Program-made: the position numbers and the translations under genes
DNA from: Auricularia sp. M13
Taxonomy: Eukaryota > Basidiomycota > Agaricomycetes > Auriculariales > Auriculariaceae
Length of the DNA stretch: 64,000 nt
NCBI GenBank assembly: GCA_037042915.1
Contig: CM073194.1
Coordinates: 1,798,001 to 1,862,000 of the forward strand
Direction: 5' to 3'
Notes under the pieces: generated by a model
Databases searched by the model: none
Told to the model about the DNA's origin: nothing
Seen by the model: only the letters and a program-made list of their open reading frames with translations
Shown: positions 1 through 15,080 of the stretch, piece by piece
Layout: each line of letters starts with the position of its first letter
Position numbering within the stretch: position 1 is the first letter of the stretch

Positions 1-490
1 GGTTGGGGCAGGAGCGGGCCGTGTGGCCGTGCGTAGGGATAGACATGAAATGCTTGTGCGGGACTGACGCCACCGAACGTGATGAGCACACCATCCGACT
101 AGGACTCGGAGGATTAATATTGCCAAGGGCGGGACCCAGGATCCAGCTTGCCTCTGAATGATTGACTGGTAAATGTGCGAGCTGCATTCAGCGTTTCCCT
201 GCAGTGCTGTGCGCGTATGAGCTTGTCACAAGTAGCGGGATACTGAGATGGGTAGAGGTCGCGCGGCGCGAGTTCATGCTCCGCTTGGACTCGGATTTGA
301 CATACTTATGTCCGTGGGCTTGGCTGAGGCACAACTTGAAGTACTTACTGTCGGTAGCTGTAGGACAAGAGATTTCAATTATCGATATGTAGTCCTACTG
401 TATACCCTACTCTTGTATTCCTATAGGCCTTAGCACTACTAGTCTACTTAGTACTGTTGTCCTTGCATCGGCCGCGGAGCCTTGCAGACT
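1..490. other. no gene recognised
   Basis: Only short open frames are present and none resembles a known domain. No convincing intron signals, repeats or RNA gene are visible. The stretch lies just beyond a decayed AROM fragment and may be part of the same degraded intergenic DNA. Confidence 0.5.
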
Positions 491-499
491 GCACCCCCG

Positions 500-585
500 G
501 CACGTCCGCAGTTCACCCTCCAAGCCACTTTCGTCTTCGTAAGCTTGAGTGTTGCGAGTGGCGCATACACCATGCCGACTATCTC
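500..585 (-). pseudogene. decayed fragment of the AROM 3' end (shikimate dehydrogenase)
   Basis: Bases 518-580 align with 7814-7881 of the intact AROM gene on the same strand. Shared stretches include CTCCAAGCC and CTTTCG, and there is one 3 bp deletion. Read on the minus strand the fragment gives VGMVYAPLATLKLTKTKVAWR-like residues, against VDMAYAPLE...AKAAWR in the shikimate dehydrogenase domain. Similarity stops on both sides, so only about 25 codons survive and there is no open gene. It lies about 7 kb from the intact copy, on the far side of the F-box gene and the copia insertion. This suggests an old local partial duplication rather than processing of an mRNA. Confidence 0.6.
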
Positions 586-2135
586 GTCGCGCTCGCGCGC
601 GACTCGGGTAGGCGCCGACATGGACCATCACTTGCGAGGAGACCCCTCGTTGTCTATTGCATGACTTTGTGCTGAGGGAGAGCAATAATAAATGAAAGGT
701 CGTGCCATCACAATGAAATAGCTATTGGGAAATTTAGTACTTATCTGTATCAAGAAAATGTGCAACGGCGGGAAGATCGATCGGGAGCTTGTCAACATCT
801 TCTGGGAGACGTTCTCCACCTAAAGAAGGATCTTGACTCCGCCTCCAAGATGATTCCGTCCGCAGATATTGACATTGGAGCTCGCGAAGCCCAGAAAGGC
901 GTTTAAAAAGCGCGTGGACCTTTTCCTCGACAACTCCCATGTGGGACCCAACCTCCGCCCTGTTTTCCCCCTCCCACTCGGCACAAAGAACTAGATATGT
1001 TAGCGTCGGTAGTCGCACCGATGCCGGTAATCCATTCAGCGCTTCGAACATGCGGGAGAGCTGTAACAGTAACAAAATGCAATTGTGAGTCTTTGTTATC
1101 GCGAACCCAAAGTGGGCAACATACAGGGTCGGTATCCGGAAGCGCGAATAAGCGGTCGTAAGACAGGACCAAGAATGCGAGCTGAGTGCATCCATCGAGC
1201 AACGTTGGTAGGATTTCTAGGATGTGGTCCAACATCAGGCAATTGCGCGCATCGAGCTGCAGGCTCAGCAGATGCTGCCAGCTAAACGCGGCCAGCAGGT
1301 CCAGCAGGCTCGCAGACGTAGGCTCAAAGGCTTGGTGCACGTCGATGTGTAAGTGCGGGAGACGTCGCCTCTTTGCGCGGTCGACCGTCTCGGGTCTGGC
1401 AGACGCGAGGATGCTGAGCTGTCGCAGGCGCGGCAGGACGGACGAATCGCCTAGGATGTGCATGGCCTCCGGAGAAATAGGCTGCCACAAGCAGCGGAGC
1501 GTCTCCAGATTGACGAACGCTTCTACCAGCACTCTGGTGGACTGCAGACGGTCCAGCCTGAGCTCAGTCATTTGCGGCCACACAATTCCACGCGCATGGC
1601 TTCGTAAGAATGTCTCGAGATCCCACGCATGTGCGGCGAGCGACCGTAGACTATCACGAGAGCGGACGAGCAAGCGTTCAAGACCCTCCATGCTATTCTG
1701 TCCCGCATAGATGTAGATCGATTGGAGGGGCGGCAGTCGGTCCAGCAGCTCGTTCAACTTATTGTACTCGCCTGCCCAAGTCGCGCCGAAGGAGCGAAGT
1801 TGCACGAGACCTGCAATAACATCTAACACAGATGGATCGTGCAAATATAACATCCAAAGGTTCCTGCATTTAAAGTGCTGCAAATTCGGCATGTTGCGCA
1901 GCGCTGGGACGAAAACGGCGAGAGCCTCATCTAGCGTGTAGCAGTCGATGGAAAGTTGGGAAACGAAGGACCCGAGATGGTGACTGGAAGAAACAGCCTT
2001 CAGGAATTCGTAACTGCTTTTAGCAACATCGTCGAAATCGTTGGCGCGGTACAGGCGTGTCGCTGCCAAGTGATGGAAGTCTCGACAAACAAGACATAGC
2101 GCCGTCCATGTAGTCCGGTGTGCCAAAGCTACTAT

Positions 2136-2465
2136 TGTAGAGCTTTGCCGGAGTGCCTAACGAGTAGAGGACAATAGTCAGACTCGGCGGGCACTCAGTA
2201 ACGCAAAAGAGAGTGTTATATTGTACCTAACGAGTAGAGGACAATAGTCAGACTGTAGTGACAGTGAGTAAATGGCTACAGGCAAAGACAGAAATAAGAG
2301 ACTGACCTCGGCGGGCACTCAGTAACGCAAAAGAGAGTGCCGCCGAGGGAACACGAGTACCTAGATTATATACCGAGATCAAAGCTGACCAAAATGCCAA
2401 GGAGTACCAAGACAATCCTCGGTCCGCGCGGGTTGCCTGTCCGGCGGACTGCATGCATCTCTACA
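2136..2465 (-). repeat. 3' LTR of copia element A
   Basis: 330 bp, with TG...CA ends on either strand. It contains an internal direct duplication of about 29 bp (CCTAACGAGTAGAGGACAAT... near 2157 and 2227) and a second one (CGGCGGGCACTCAGTAACGC near 2185 and 2309). Confidence 0.95.
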
Positions 2466-2472
2466 CTCCCCC

Positions 2473-5400
2473 TCAAGCCGTGCGGAGGCCGAGCTCTGAC
2501 GCAAAATGCTTGACTTTGGCCAACGGCAGTGCCTTCGTCAAGGCATCCGCGACCATGTCGTCCGTCGGGCAGTATACAAGGCGGATGCGGCCGTCCTCGA
2601 TGACCCAGCGAATGAAGTGGAACCGCACGTCGATGTGCTTCGTACGTGCGTGGTATTGATGGTCCTGCGCGAGAGCGATGGCTGATTGGTTGTCCGAATA
2701 TAGAGTTGTCGCGCCAGCCACCGGGCCGAAGACTTCGCCGACAAGCGAACGAATCCACAGCGCCTCCTTCGTCGCGTGCGTTGCAGCGATGTACTCGCTC
2801 TCGGTCGTGGAGAGCGACACGATCTCCTGGCTCTTTGTCGACCACGATACGGCGCCGCCATTCATCAGGAACGCATAGCCCGAAATAGCGCGCCGATCTT
2901 CGGCCATGCTGCCGTCGGCATCCGCAAAACCTGTAAGAGCACCAGAGGAGCCGCCGAAGGTCAGCCACAGGTCGCGCGTGCCCTTGAGGTACTTAAACAC
3001 GCGCAGAACACCGTCCCAGTGCGGCATGCCGGGGTTCTTGGAGAAGCGGCCGAGCGTCGTCACCGCGTACGAGATGTCGGGCCGCGTGCCCAGCATCGCG
3101 TACATCAAGGAGCCCACGGCCTCGGCATATGGCTTGTCGCGCATGGCAGCGTGCTCTGCGGCCGTGGTGGGTCCCTGCGCCGACGAGAAGCGCGCATTCG
3201 GGTCCATTGGAATGCTGACCGGCTTGACGTCCTCCAGGTTGTATCGCCGCAGTATCTGGTCGATGTACGCGGCCTGCGACATCGCGACCAGCTTCCGCTC
3301 GCGATCGCGACGCACCTCGATGCCCAAGAGCCAGTGGAGCTCGCCCAGGTCCGTGATCTCGACGTGAGCGCGCACTTGCTCCTTGAACGCGCTGACCAGA
3401 GACGTAGACGACGCGGCAATGGTGCAGTCGTCGACATGCACGACGACGATGATCAGCTCGACGCCAACGACCTTGAAGAAGACGGCCTGATCAACCTCGC
3501 AGCGCCTGAAGCCGAGTTTCTCGCACAGGATCTCCACAAGCCGTTGGTACCAGCGGCGGCCCGACTGCTTCAAGCCGTACAACGTCTTGATCAGACGACA
3601 CACCTTTCCGGCCGTGCCAGGTTTCTCGAAGCCAGGCGGCTGGCGCATGTAGATCGTCTCGTCGCCGGTGAGCTTGCCGTTGAGGTATGCGCCCTTGATG
3701 TCGATCTGATGCAACTCCAGGTCCATTGCCGCGGCCATTGCAAGCACGATGCGGATCGACGCTAACTTGGCCACGGGCGCGAAGGTGTCGAAGTAGTCGA
3801 CGCCAGGGACCTGCGAGAATCCCTGTGCGACGAGCCGTGCCTTGTAGCGCGCGATGTTTCCCGCAGCGTCCTTCTTCGCGCGGAAAACCCACTTCGAGCC
3901 AACAATGTTCGCGCCAGCGGGTGGGTCGACAAGCTCCCATGTGCCCATCGCATCCAGCGTCGCCAACTCCTCGCGGATCGCCTGCTCCCACAGCGGCCGA
4001 TCGGCGCGGCGCTGCATCTCGGCCAGGCTGCGTGGCTCGAGCGCATCGGCGTCACTCATGACAACCGCGAATGCCATATCCTCATCCGCGACCATCATCC
4101 AGTCACCCTCGCCGTCGCCCTCCAGTGTCTCGCTCGGCGCAAGCTCAATCTCTGGAACTGGGGCAGGCAGCTGCACACCGCGGGGCACTGCGGGATCGCT
4201 TGGGCGGGCAGAGCCCATACCAACGCCGTCGAGAATGTCCTGGACGCGGCGCGACGGCTTGCGCTCGCGAATGGGACGGCTGGCGACTGGGATCGCCTCA
4301 GCACGCACTACAGGCGGCGCAGCGGTAGCAGTAGGTGCGGGTGGCGACGGCGCGTCTGCTTCAGGCTCGCGTGTGTTGTCTTTGTGCTTGCTGCTCTCGA
4401 CGTCCGCGGGGGCGGCCGGCCGTTCGTTGACTTCCCAACCAGCCTCATGCTCCCCCTCGAACCGCGCGGCCGCCTCGCGGGCATCCTCCTCGCGCTGGTA
4501 GACACTGCGCTCCGTAGTCACAGAGCGCTTCTCCGGCCAGTATATGCGGACCCCGTCGGCTGTGTCTTCACTCAAACCGACAAATCGACCCTTGACAACG
4601 CGACCTTCGCCGAGCTTCGAACCCTTGCCGGTGCGTACCCAGACTGGCGCTCCCCACGGCATCAGACGGCTGACGTTGGCTGGCTTGCCATGCAGCGCGT
4701 GGTACGGCGACTTGCCGCTCAGCGCGCTCGTCGGCTGGATGTTGATCAGGTACGCCGCATGCGTGACAGCCTCGCCCCAGAGGTCGCGCGGCAGCTTGCT
4801 GTCGAAGCGCATCGCCCTGACCTTCTCCAGCAGCACGCGATTCCTGCGTTCTGCCACGCCATTGTGCTCAGGCGTGTCGTGGACCGTAAGCCGACGCTCG
4901 GTGCCCGCAGCATCGAGGTGAGCGGTGAACTCCTTGCCGGTATACTCGCCACCGCGGTCTGATCGAAGTACCTTCACAGGTGCGTTGTGCTGAGTCTTGC
5001 ACCAGGCTTCGAACCTCTTATACGCGTCGAAGGTCTCGCTCTTGGCTGACAGCAAATACAGCTTCAAGAATCGAGTCTTGTCGTCTGTGAAGGTCACGAA
5101 GTACAGACGTCCGCCGATGGTCTTGACCGGAGCCGGGCCCCACATGTCGCTGTGCACCTCACCGCCGAACTCGGTGGCACGCTCGGTCTGTCGTACGCGC
5201 GACATCTTCTTCCGCGTTGCCTTTGCATACTGACACGCATCGCAGAAGAACGGTTTGCCGTCGCGAAACTCAAGGCGAAGACCCGTCGCCATGCCCGTCT
5301 TCAGCATGCGGGCCGCAACGTCAGGCGAGCAGTGCCCGAGAAGTCGGTGCATTTCGTCCACCGTAACGCCCTCGACAGCATTTGCCATGTCGACCTCGTG

Positions 5401-7086
5401 GTCGACGCGGTACAGTCCCTTGGCGCTGCGCGGGACCGCGCCGACTTCCTCGCCATCAGGCGCCACAATGCGACACTTGCCGTCGCCGATTTCGACCTTG
5501 AAGCCGGCCTTGTCGAGCTCGCCGAGTGCCACCAGCGTGTACCCGACCTCAGGTGCATACAGAACCTCCGTCAGGCGCAGAGACGTTGCGCCCAACCCGT
5601 TTGGCACCTCAACGACGATGTCGCCTTGCTCCATCGCCGCAAACCGGCCCCGATTGGCCGCGCGAAACGTGCGCGGCTCAATCTCCTCGATATTCTCGAA
5701 ATCGACGCGGTACGGCGAGATGTGGCTCGACGTGCCCGAGTCGTAGAGCTCCGTGCGCACGCCGCGGTCGTCCTCCTGACCGCGTGTGTCGCCTGCAACG
5801 GCAGCAACGCTGTCGCCTTCTGCATCGACAAGGACACCGCTGTCCTCGCTGCTGGCTTCGCTTGCCGTCGCGAGTGCGTCCCAGTCCGAAGCTGGCCACT
5901 CGCCGGAGTCGCACGCGCACGATGCGTCGTCTCCGACCTCCGAGTGCCAGTCCTCGCCGATGTCGCTTTTCTCGGCCTCGCCCTCACTCGCAGATGAGGG
6001 GGAAACCGGTCGGAGGCTCGGCAGCGAGCCGTCTTCCTCCATGTCGCGACAAGCGCTGCTCGCGTCGCTGTCGCTCACGTTCAGGAGATCCGGCAAGTCG
6101 TACACATCGACTGTCGACTCCTCTTCGAGCATGAACGCGCCGCCGATGTCCGAATCGGATGATTCTTCGATGGCCGCGTTGGCCGTGCCGCTCGAGGGCT
6201 TTTGCCCGTCGCCGTTCTTCTTCGGTTCGGGGCAGTTGGACTTGAAGTGACCTTTCTTCTGACAGTTCCAACAGGTGACGTTGGAGAGGTCGCGCTTCTT
6301 GCCGTCTTTCGACTTGCCGCCGCTGCCGCTGCTCGGGACAACTGCGTGGGCCTCATCGCCGTTGGTGCTGCCGCCACCACGCTTATTTCGGATTGTGCGG
6401 CGGTCGTACTCCTCGCTCACCATCGCAATGAGCGAGTCAACGGGGACCTCCGTGCGGGCCGGGACTTGCGACGCCTGCAGAACACCCGCGGCGACGAGCG
6501 CCAACATCTGCTGCTGCAGCGTCTCTTGCTGGAGGCGCCAGCTCGCGACAGTCGATGATGCGAAGGATGAAACGGCGGAAGGGAGTGAGTTAATGACGGT
6601 GGAGCGATAGTCGCCCTCGCTGATGTTCACCCCCGTTTGCGCCAGCTCCTCGTGCTTGGTGGACAGCGTCTCGAGGAACTTCCGCACGTTCTCCTTTTCG
6701 CCGCACTTGCTTGCAAGGAACTTCTCCCGCAGGCTGGCGGCCGCAAAATCGCCCTTTGTCGAGTACTCGAGCTCGACAGCGGCCCAGCGCGCCGCAACCG
6801 TTGTGTATTTCATCAGCTTGATGACGGTCGAGTCGGGGACCCGCGAGGTAAGCATCTGCTTGGCAATTGCCTCGTCCTGATCCCACTTGTCCAGCTCAGC
6901 CTGCCGTCCATTGGGGAGGGGCGGCGTCGCATCCGGGCGAGTGCTGGTGCCAGTGAAGTGGCCCCAGCGGCCCTTGGCCTGAACAGCCTCGGTGAAGCGG
7001 GCACGAAAGATTGCCCAGTTCGTGCCGTCCGACTCGAGCTTTTTGACGTCGGACCCGAGGTTGTCGGTGGTAAGAGTCGTGGACAT
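2473..7086 (-). CDS. copia gag-pol polyprotein, intact
   Basis: 1537 codons from ATG at 7086. Order seen: gag; a CCHC zinc knuckle (CWNCQKKGHFKSNC) around residue 270; aspartic protease motif DSG (ELYDSGTSSH) around 450; GAG-pre-integrase (MHRLLGHCSPD); integrase with HSDMWGP, RSDRGGEY and the catalytic glutamate in NGVAERRN; reverse transcriptase (WVFRAKKD, YKARLVAQGFSQ, VHVDD); RNase H (ADADGS, TESEY). Integrase before RT is the Ty1/copia order. No frameshift or stop is visible. Gag and pol share one frame with no obvious frameshift site, as in several fungal copia elements. Confidence 0.95.
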   Translation of the reverse strand: MSTTLTTDNLGSDVKKLESDGTNWAIFRARFTEAVQAKGRWGHFTGTSTRPDATPPLPNGRQAELDKWDQDEAIAKQMLTSRVPDSTVIKLMKYTTVAARWAAVELEYSTKGDFAAASLREKFLASKCGEKENVRKFLETLSTKHEELAQTGVNISEGDYRSTVINSLPSAVSSFASSTVASWRLQQETLQQQMLALVAAGVLQASQVPARTEVPVDSLIAMVSEEYDRRTIRNKRGGGSTNGDEAHAVVPSSGSGGKSKDGKKRDLSNVTCWNCQKKGHFKSNCPEPKKNGDGQKPSSGTANAAIEESSDSDIGGAFMLEEESTVDVYDLPDLLNVSDSDASSACRDMEEDGSLPSLRPVSPSSASEGEAEKSDIGEDWHSEVGDDASCACDSGEWPASDWDALATASEASSEDSGVLVDAEGDSVAAVAGDTRGQEDDRGVRTELYDSGTSSHISPYRVDFENIEEIEPRTFRAANRGRFAAMEQGDIVVEVPNGLGATSLRLTEVLYAPEVGYTLVALGELDKAGFKVEIGDGKCRIVAPDGEEVGAVPRSAKGLYRVDHEVDMANAVEGVTVDEMHRLLGHCSPDVAARMLKTGMATGLRLEFRDGKPFFCDACQYAKATRKKMSRVRQTERATEFGGEVHSDMWGPAPVKTIGGRLYFVTFTDDKTRFLKLYLLSAKSETFDAYKRFEAWCKTQHNAPVKVLRSDRGGEYTGKEFTAHLDAAGTERRLTVHDTPEHNGVAERRNRVLLEKVRAMRFDSKLPRDLWGEAVTHAAYLINIQPTSALSGKSPYHALHGKPANVSRLMPWGAPVWVRTGKGSKLGEGRVVKGRFVGLSEDTADGVRIYWPEKRSVTTERSVYQREEDAREAAARFEGEHEAGWEVNERPAAPADVESSKHKDNTREPEADAPSPPAPTATAAPPVVRAEAIPVASRPIRERKPSRRVQDILDGVGMGSARPSDPAVPRGVQLPAPVPEIELAPSETLEGDGEGDWMMVADEDMAFAVVMSDADALEPRSLAEMQRRADRPLWEQAIREELATLDAMGTWELVDPPAGANIVGSKWVFRAKKDAAGNIARYKARLVAQGFSQVPGVDYFDTFAPVAKLASIRIVLAMAAAMDLELHQIDIKGAYLNGKLTGDETIYMRQPPGFEKPGTAGKVCRLIKTLYGLKQSGRRWYQRLVEILCEKLGFRRCEVDQAVFFKVVGVELIIVVVHVDDCTIAASSTSLVSAFKEQVRAHVEITDLGELHWLLGIEVRRDRERKLVAMSQAAYIDQILRRYNLEDVKPVSIPMDPNARFSSAQGPTTAAEHAAMRDKPYAEAVGSLMYAMLGTRPDISYAVTTLGRFSKNPGMPHWDGVLRVFKYLKGTRDLWLTFGGSSGALTGFADADGSMAEDRRAISGYAFLMNGGAVSWSTKSQEIVSLSTTESEYIAATHATKEALWIRSLVGEVFGPVAGATTLYSDNQSAIALAQDHQYHARTKHIDVRFHFIRWVIEDGRIRLVYCPTDDMVADALTKALPLAKVKHFASELGLRTA

Positions 7087-7113
7087 TGTACGAGGGAGTC
7101 TGGGCTCGTAACC

Positions 7114-7443
7114 TGTAGAGCTTTGCCGGAGTGCCTAACGAGTAGAGGACAATAGTCAGACTCGGCGGGCACTCAGTAACGCAAAAGAGAGTGTTATATT
7201 GTACCTAACGAGTAGAGGACAATAGTCAGACTGTAGTGACAGTGAGTAAATGGCTACAGGCAAAGACAGAAATAAGAGACTGACCTCGGCGGGCACTCAG
7301 TAACGCAAAAGAGAGTGCCGCCGAGGGAACACGAGTACCTAGATTATATACCGAGATCAAAGCTGACCAAAATGCCAAGGAGTACCAAGACAATCCTCGG
7401 TCCGCGCGGGTTGCCTGTCCGGCGGACTGCATGCATCTCTACA
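7114..7443 (-). repeat. 5' LTR of copia element A
   Basis: Same 330 bp as the copy at 2136-2465, with the same internal duplications. On the minus strand it should drive transcription of the gag-pol frame starting at 7086. Confidence 0.95.
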
Positions 7444-7448
7444 ACTAT

Positions 7449-7681
7449 CTGGACTAGAATGTCGTACGGCAATCTGGAGGATGCAGGAGGCAACATGGGG
7501 CAACGCGCTGGGAGCAAGAGTCACGGCCACGTCAAACGGCACTGACAGGCATGAGTCGGAGCTTGAAGCTTGAAGCCTGGAGGACACGGGAGCTGAGACA
7601 GCAAGACATCGCATGTTACTCTGATATATGAGGCAAAAAAACACAGCAAGGGATATCCCCGGAGATCGATACGCAGTTCTA
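7449..7681. other. short spacer between AROM and the F-box gene
   Basis: About 190 bp separate the AROM stop (7682) from the F-box start codon (7496), both on the minus strand. The spacer must hold the AROM terminator and the F-box promoter. No distinct motif could be assigned. Confidence 0.4.
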
Positions 7682-12574
<4,893 letters not shown>

Positions 12575-13318
12575 CGCGACAGGTAGGGGTTGCGGCTCAA
12601 GTTGGGTGCGTCTGACTCGGTTTTAGCAGCCGGCTCTTGGAAATTGACGCCCACCGCGCTCAACACCCTGTCGCCGTGCCCATCAGTGGCACGACCTCGC
12701 TCTCCATCGTACCATCGTGCCATTTCGCGCCCGTACACCGCCCGGGCCCGCGCACTGCATGCGTTCGAGTCGTCGCGCACGCTGCAGCCGTCGTGCGCGA
12801 CCATCGACGCCCAACCAATGTACGGCCGTATAGGGGTTCCACCCGTACCGTATGGCTCTCGTGAAAGCTTTCCGAGGCCCGTATAGTAATTGGCGATGTT
12901 CCTTGAGCTCAATGGGGCCAAGTCGGTGCCGACGCGCGCACTCCGCACAACCGACCTGGTCTGTCGTAACTCGGACCTCGCGCCTTGACTTTGGCTCGTA
13001 CCGCACACAGTCTTGTCATACCTCGTTGCGGCCTCATTTTTCAGGAGCCTTACATCTCGAGGTCCTCCGATATGCCGGCGCAGACACGCAGATAGCTCGC
13101 TGTACGCTCAGTTGGATTCGCCCTGAAATTTGCCGTTTAACTCTGTGATGAAATTGAAAGTATGACGGCTGACGCAGTGCTAAAAATGTACATGTGCAGG
13201 TCAAGGAGGCTCCAGGCACGGCGAAGGATTTGGCAAGCGGAATCATGAGGCAGCTACTACTTCGTAGAACGGCTGAGGATAGAAGCAGACCGTCTCATCG
13301 GCGGATTCATCGAAACCG
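12575..13318. other. AROM upstream region, no gene recognised
   Basis: Holds the AROM promoter (transcription leftward) and one copy of a dispersed GC-rich repeat (12700-12800). Open frames here have no recognisable domain. No clear TATA element could be fixed. Confidence 0.4.
12700..12800 (+). repeat. dispersed repeat, copy 1
   Basis: About 100 bp similar to 20510-20605. Shared words include CTCGCTCTCCATCGTA, CATCG, GCCATT and CGGGCCCGCGCACTGCATGC, with several substitutions and one 7-8 bp gap. It has no coding sense in common with the second copy, and no inverted ends are visible. Confidence 0.6.
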
Positions 13319-13341
13319 ATGATGAACGTTCTAAAAAAGTT

Positions 13342-14720
13342 CTACAGGGACTGTGAGCACTTTCGTAAAAAAACAAGAGCTGCACGTACGAGACCGAGAA
13401 GAAATATGGTGCCCGACGTTCCAAGGGTGGTTCGCTTCATCAAAGGAGACTCGCACGGCAGCACTGGATCGAAGAACCGCTTTGCTTGGCCTGCAATACG
13501 GATGTTTCGACCGTGATCCTCGTCTTTAAAGACAAAGACGATCGAGTCAGATGCGTGTAAATCAGGCACAGTGCCCCGAGTAAGAGCCCCAAGTTGGAGC
13601 ATAATTCCGTCCATCTGGAGTGTAGCGGCACTCGGGAGATAGCTCTGCACTGCCCCTGGATTATCGTTATTTCGAAGGTTGAGGGGAAAAGGTGGATGCT
13701 CACCCGTGTCCAAGATGACGGGCACGCCAACGCGTACGACGGCATCAGCGAGTGAAAGCCTATTATCGTGCGTAGCGATGATGATCTCGTCCAAGAATAA
13801 AACCCATTTTCCATTGCCGCTGCTGGGGAAATGTTTTGGCACGTGGATAGGGACGCGAGTGAAGGCCTCGGCTTTCAGGTCCAAGGAAGGGTGATAAAAA
13901 TGGCCGAAAACAATGAACTGGGAGTTGCGTCTTCTGTATCACGTCGTCAAATATTGGCCAAGATGTCTGCGAGAGTTTACTCACGAAGGATCGATGTGCG
14001 GATGGCCGATGCAGACCCAGAACTTCGGGGCCTTGTGCGTCGTAATGAGGATATGCATATAGACAACTGAGCCATTTGCCACTCACCGGAATCTTCTTAG
14101 TACGCGCGAGAAAGGCATGGAACGGCTGGGATATGACATTTCATAAGCAGGTGCATATGGCGAAGCCCTCTACCCCACGTACCTCCGACTTCCAATTGAC
14201 CGTACTGGAGTATGAGGTACACGGTGCGCTAGAGATAAAATTTGTTAACCGCCGGATCGACCACCGGGACACAGGTCGATTACGTACGACGCCGACCCAA
14301 GAGCAAGAATCCCGTCGTCAACGCGCCACAACATTGAAGGATGCGATGTGAGAGCGAGTCCGATGGGAAACATGTCAAACTTGTGCTCCTGGTTTGGAAC
14401 CCTCAATCGGCAAACACTCTGGGTCGTGTCTGCCAGGTTGATTAGACTCCATGATACTGACGGAACATCAATGTACTCACGGACGTAGCTGTACGCCTCC
14501 AGGACCCCATACGTGATATCAGCTTGCTGTGTGTTGTCCATCATGTGCGGCGGCGGGCGCGGAAAATTCGGCTTGCTTTTGTAAAGGAGATCGGCGTCAA
14601 AATCACACTGATCCCACACGCTGGTTGTCCGACTGAGGACGATTTGGAAATCCGGGGCTAGAAGATCGCAAAATGTCCATCTAAAATTCATGATAAGCAA
14701 GGAAATCACAATGGAGATTC
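13342..14720 (-). pseudogene. degenerate pepsin-like (A1) aspartic peptidase gene
   Basis: Several A1 hallmarks appear in order on the minus strand. Around 14650 is FQIVLSRTTSVW, where active enzymes have a D-T-G-S motif, so the first catalytic aspartate is missing. Around 14310 is the conserved DGILALG. A GTACGT...CTAG intron of about 60 nt follows. Around 13900 is a VFGHF segment and then WVLFLDEIII. Around 13710 is the second-lobe motif VILDTG with its aspartate intact. Splice sites between these blocks can be proposed but not every exon joins cleanly. Without the first aspartate the product should not be proteolytic. Either a decayed gene or a catalytically dead homologue. Upstream (14760-15060) a further LILDTG-like stretch could be another exon. 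Confidence 0.55.
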
Positions 14721-15080
14721 TGGTATAGGACGTACGAGTCTCCGGCGGCTATAACGCACATTGCACAGGCGAGCAAAATTGTGTTAGACTCCGGCCTCTG
14801 CATAGGTAATATGACATCTCACCGGTGTCCAGTATCAAGCGGATGAGCTGAGGACCCGAGTCGTCCTTTGACTTCAGCTCTTCCCATAGGGCGCTGCGCC
14901 GTGCGTCGGAGGTGGAAGTGGACCGGAACTCTTCAATGTTCTTGAGGTAATCAATGTGCTAATGCAACACGTCTCTGAGCGATCGCATCTTCCCTCCGAA
15001 GAAGATCACGTACAAATGCCAGCGAATAACCAACTGTGAACGGGTGAGGGTCAGGCACAGCGTTTCACGAGGATAGCGTT

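Larger units (their letters stand above)
2136..7443 (-). mobile_element. complete Ty1/copia LTR retrotransposon (element A)
   Basis: Two 330 bp LTRs (2136-2465 and 7114-7443) begin TGTAGAG and end CTCTACA, and read as identical by eye. A 5 bp target duplication ACTAT lies at 2131-2135 and 7444-7448. On the minus strand the primer-binding site GGTTACGAGCCC follows the 5' LTR (7113 downward), and the purine run TTGAGGGGGAG precedes the 3' LTR. One uninterrupted gag-pol frame fills the interior. Identical LTRs plus an intact ORF point to a very recent, potentially autonomous insertion. Confidence 0.96.
734..7496 (-). pseudogene. F-box/LRR-like gene split by a copia insertion
   Basis: F-box proteins recruit targets to SCF ubiquitin ligases. 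The start codon is at 7496-7494. After 53 nt the frame enters the target duplication ACTAT (7444-7448), and it resumes at 2130 beyond the 5.3 kb copia element. The frame is preserved across the join, and the F-box motif (LPYDILVQIVAL... followed by CLVCRDFHHLAATRLYR) is cut in its middle. The body is leucine-rich. A 46 nt intron (1106-1061, GT-AG) joins in phase to the last exon, ending at 734. Without the insertion the protein would be 467 residues. There are no other stops or frameshifts, so the gene was probably functional until recently. It starts 186 bp downstream of the AROM stop on the same strand. Confidence 0.8.

Noticed and set aside
1186-1710. 174-codon plus-strand frame
   Set aside because: Antisense of the F-box gene with no domain of its own.
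2248-2454. 68-codon frame repeated at 7226-7432
   Set aside because: It is merely the same stretch of the two identical LTRs read on the minus strand.
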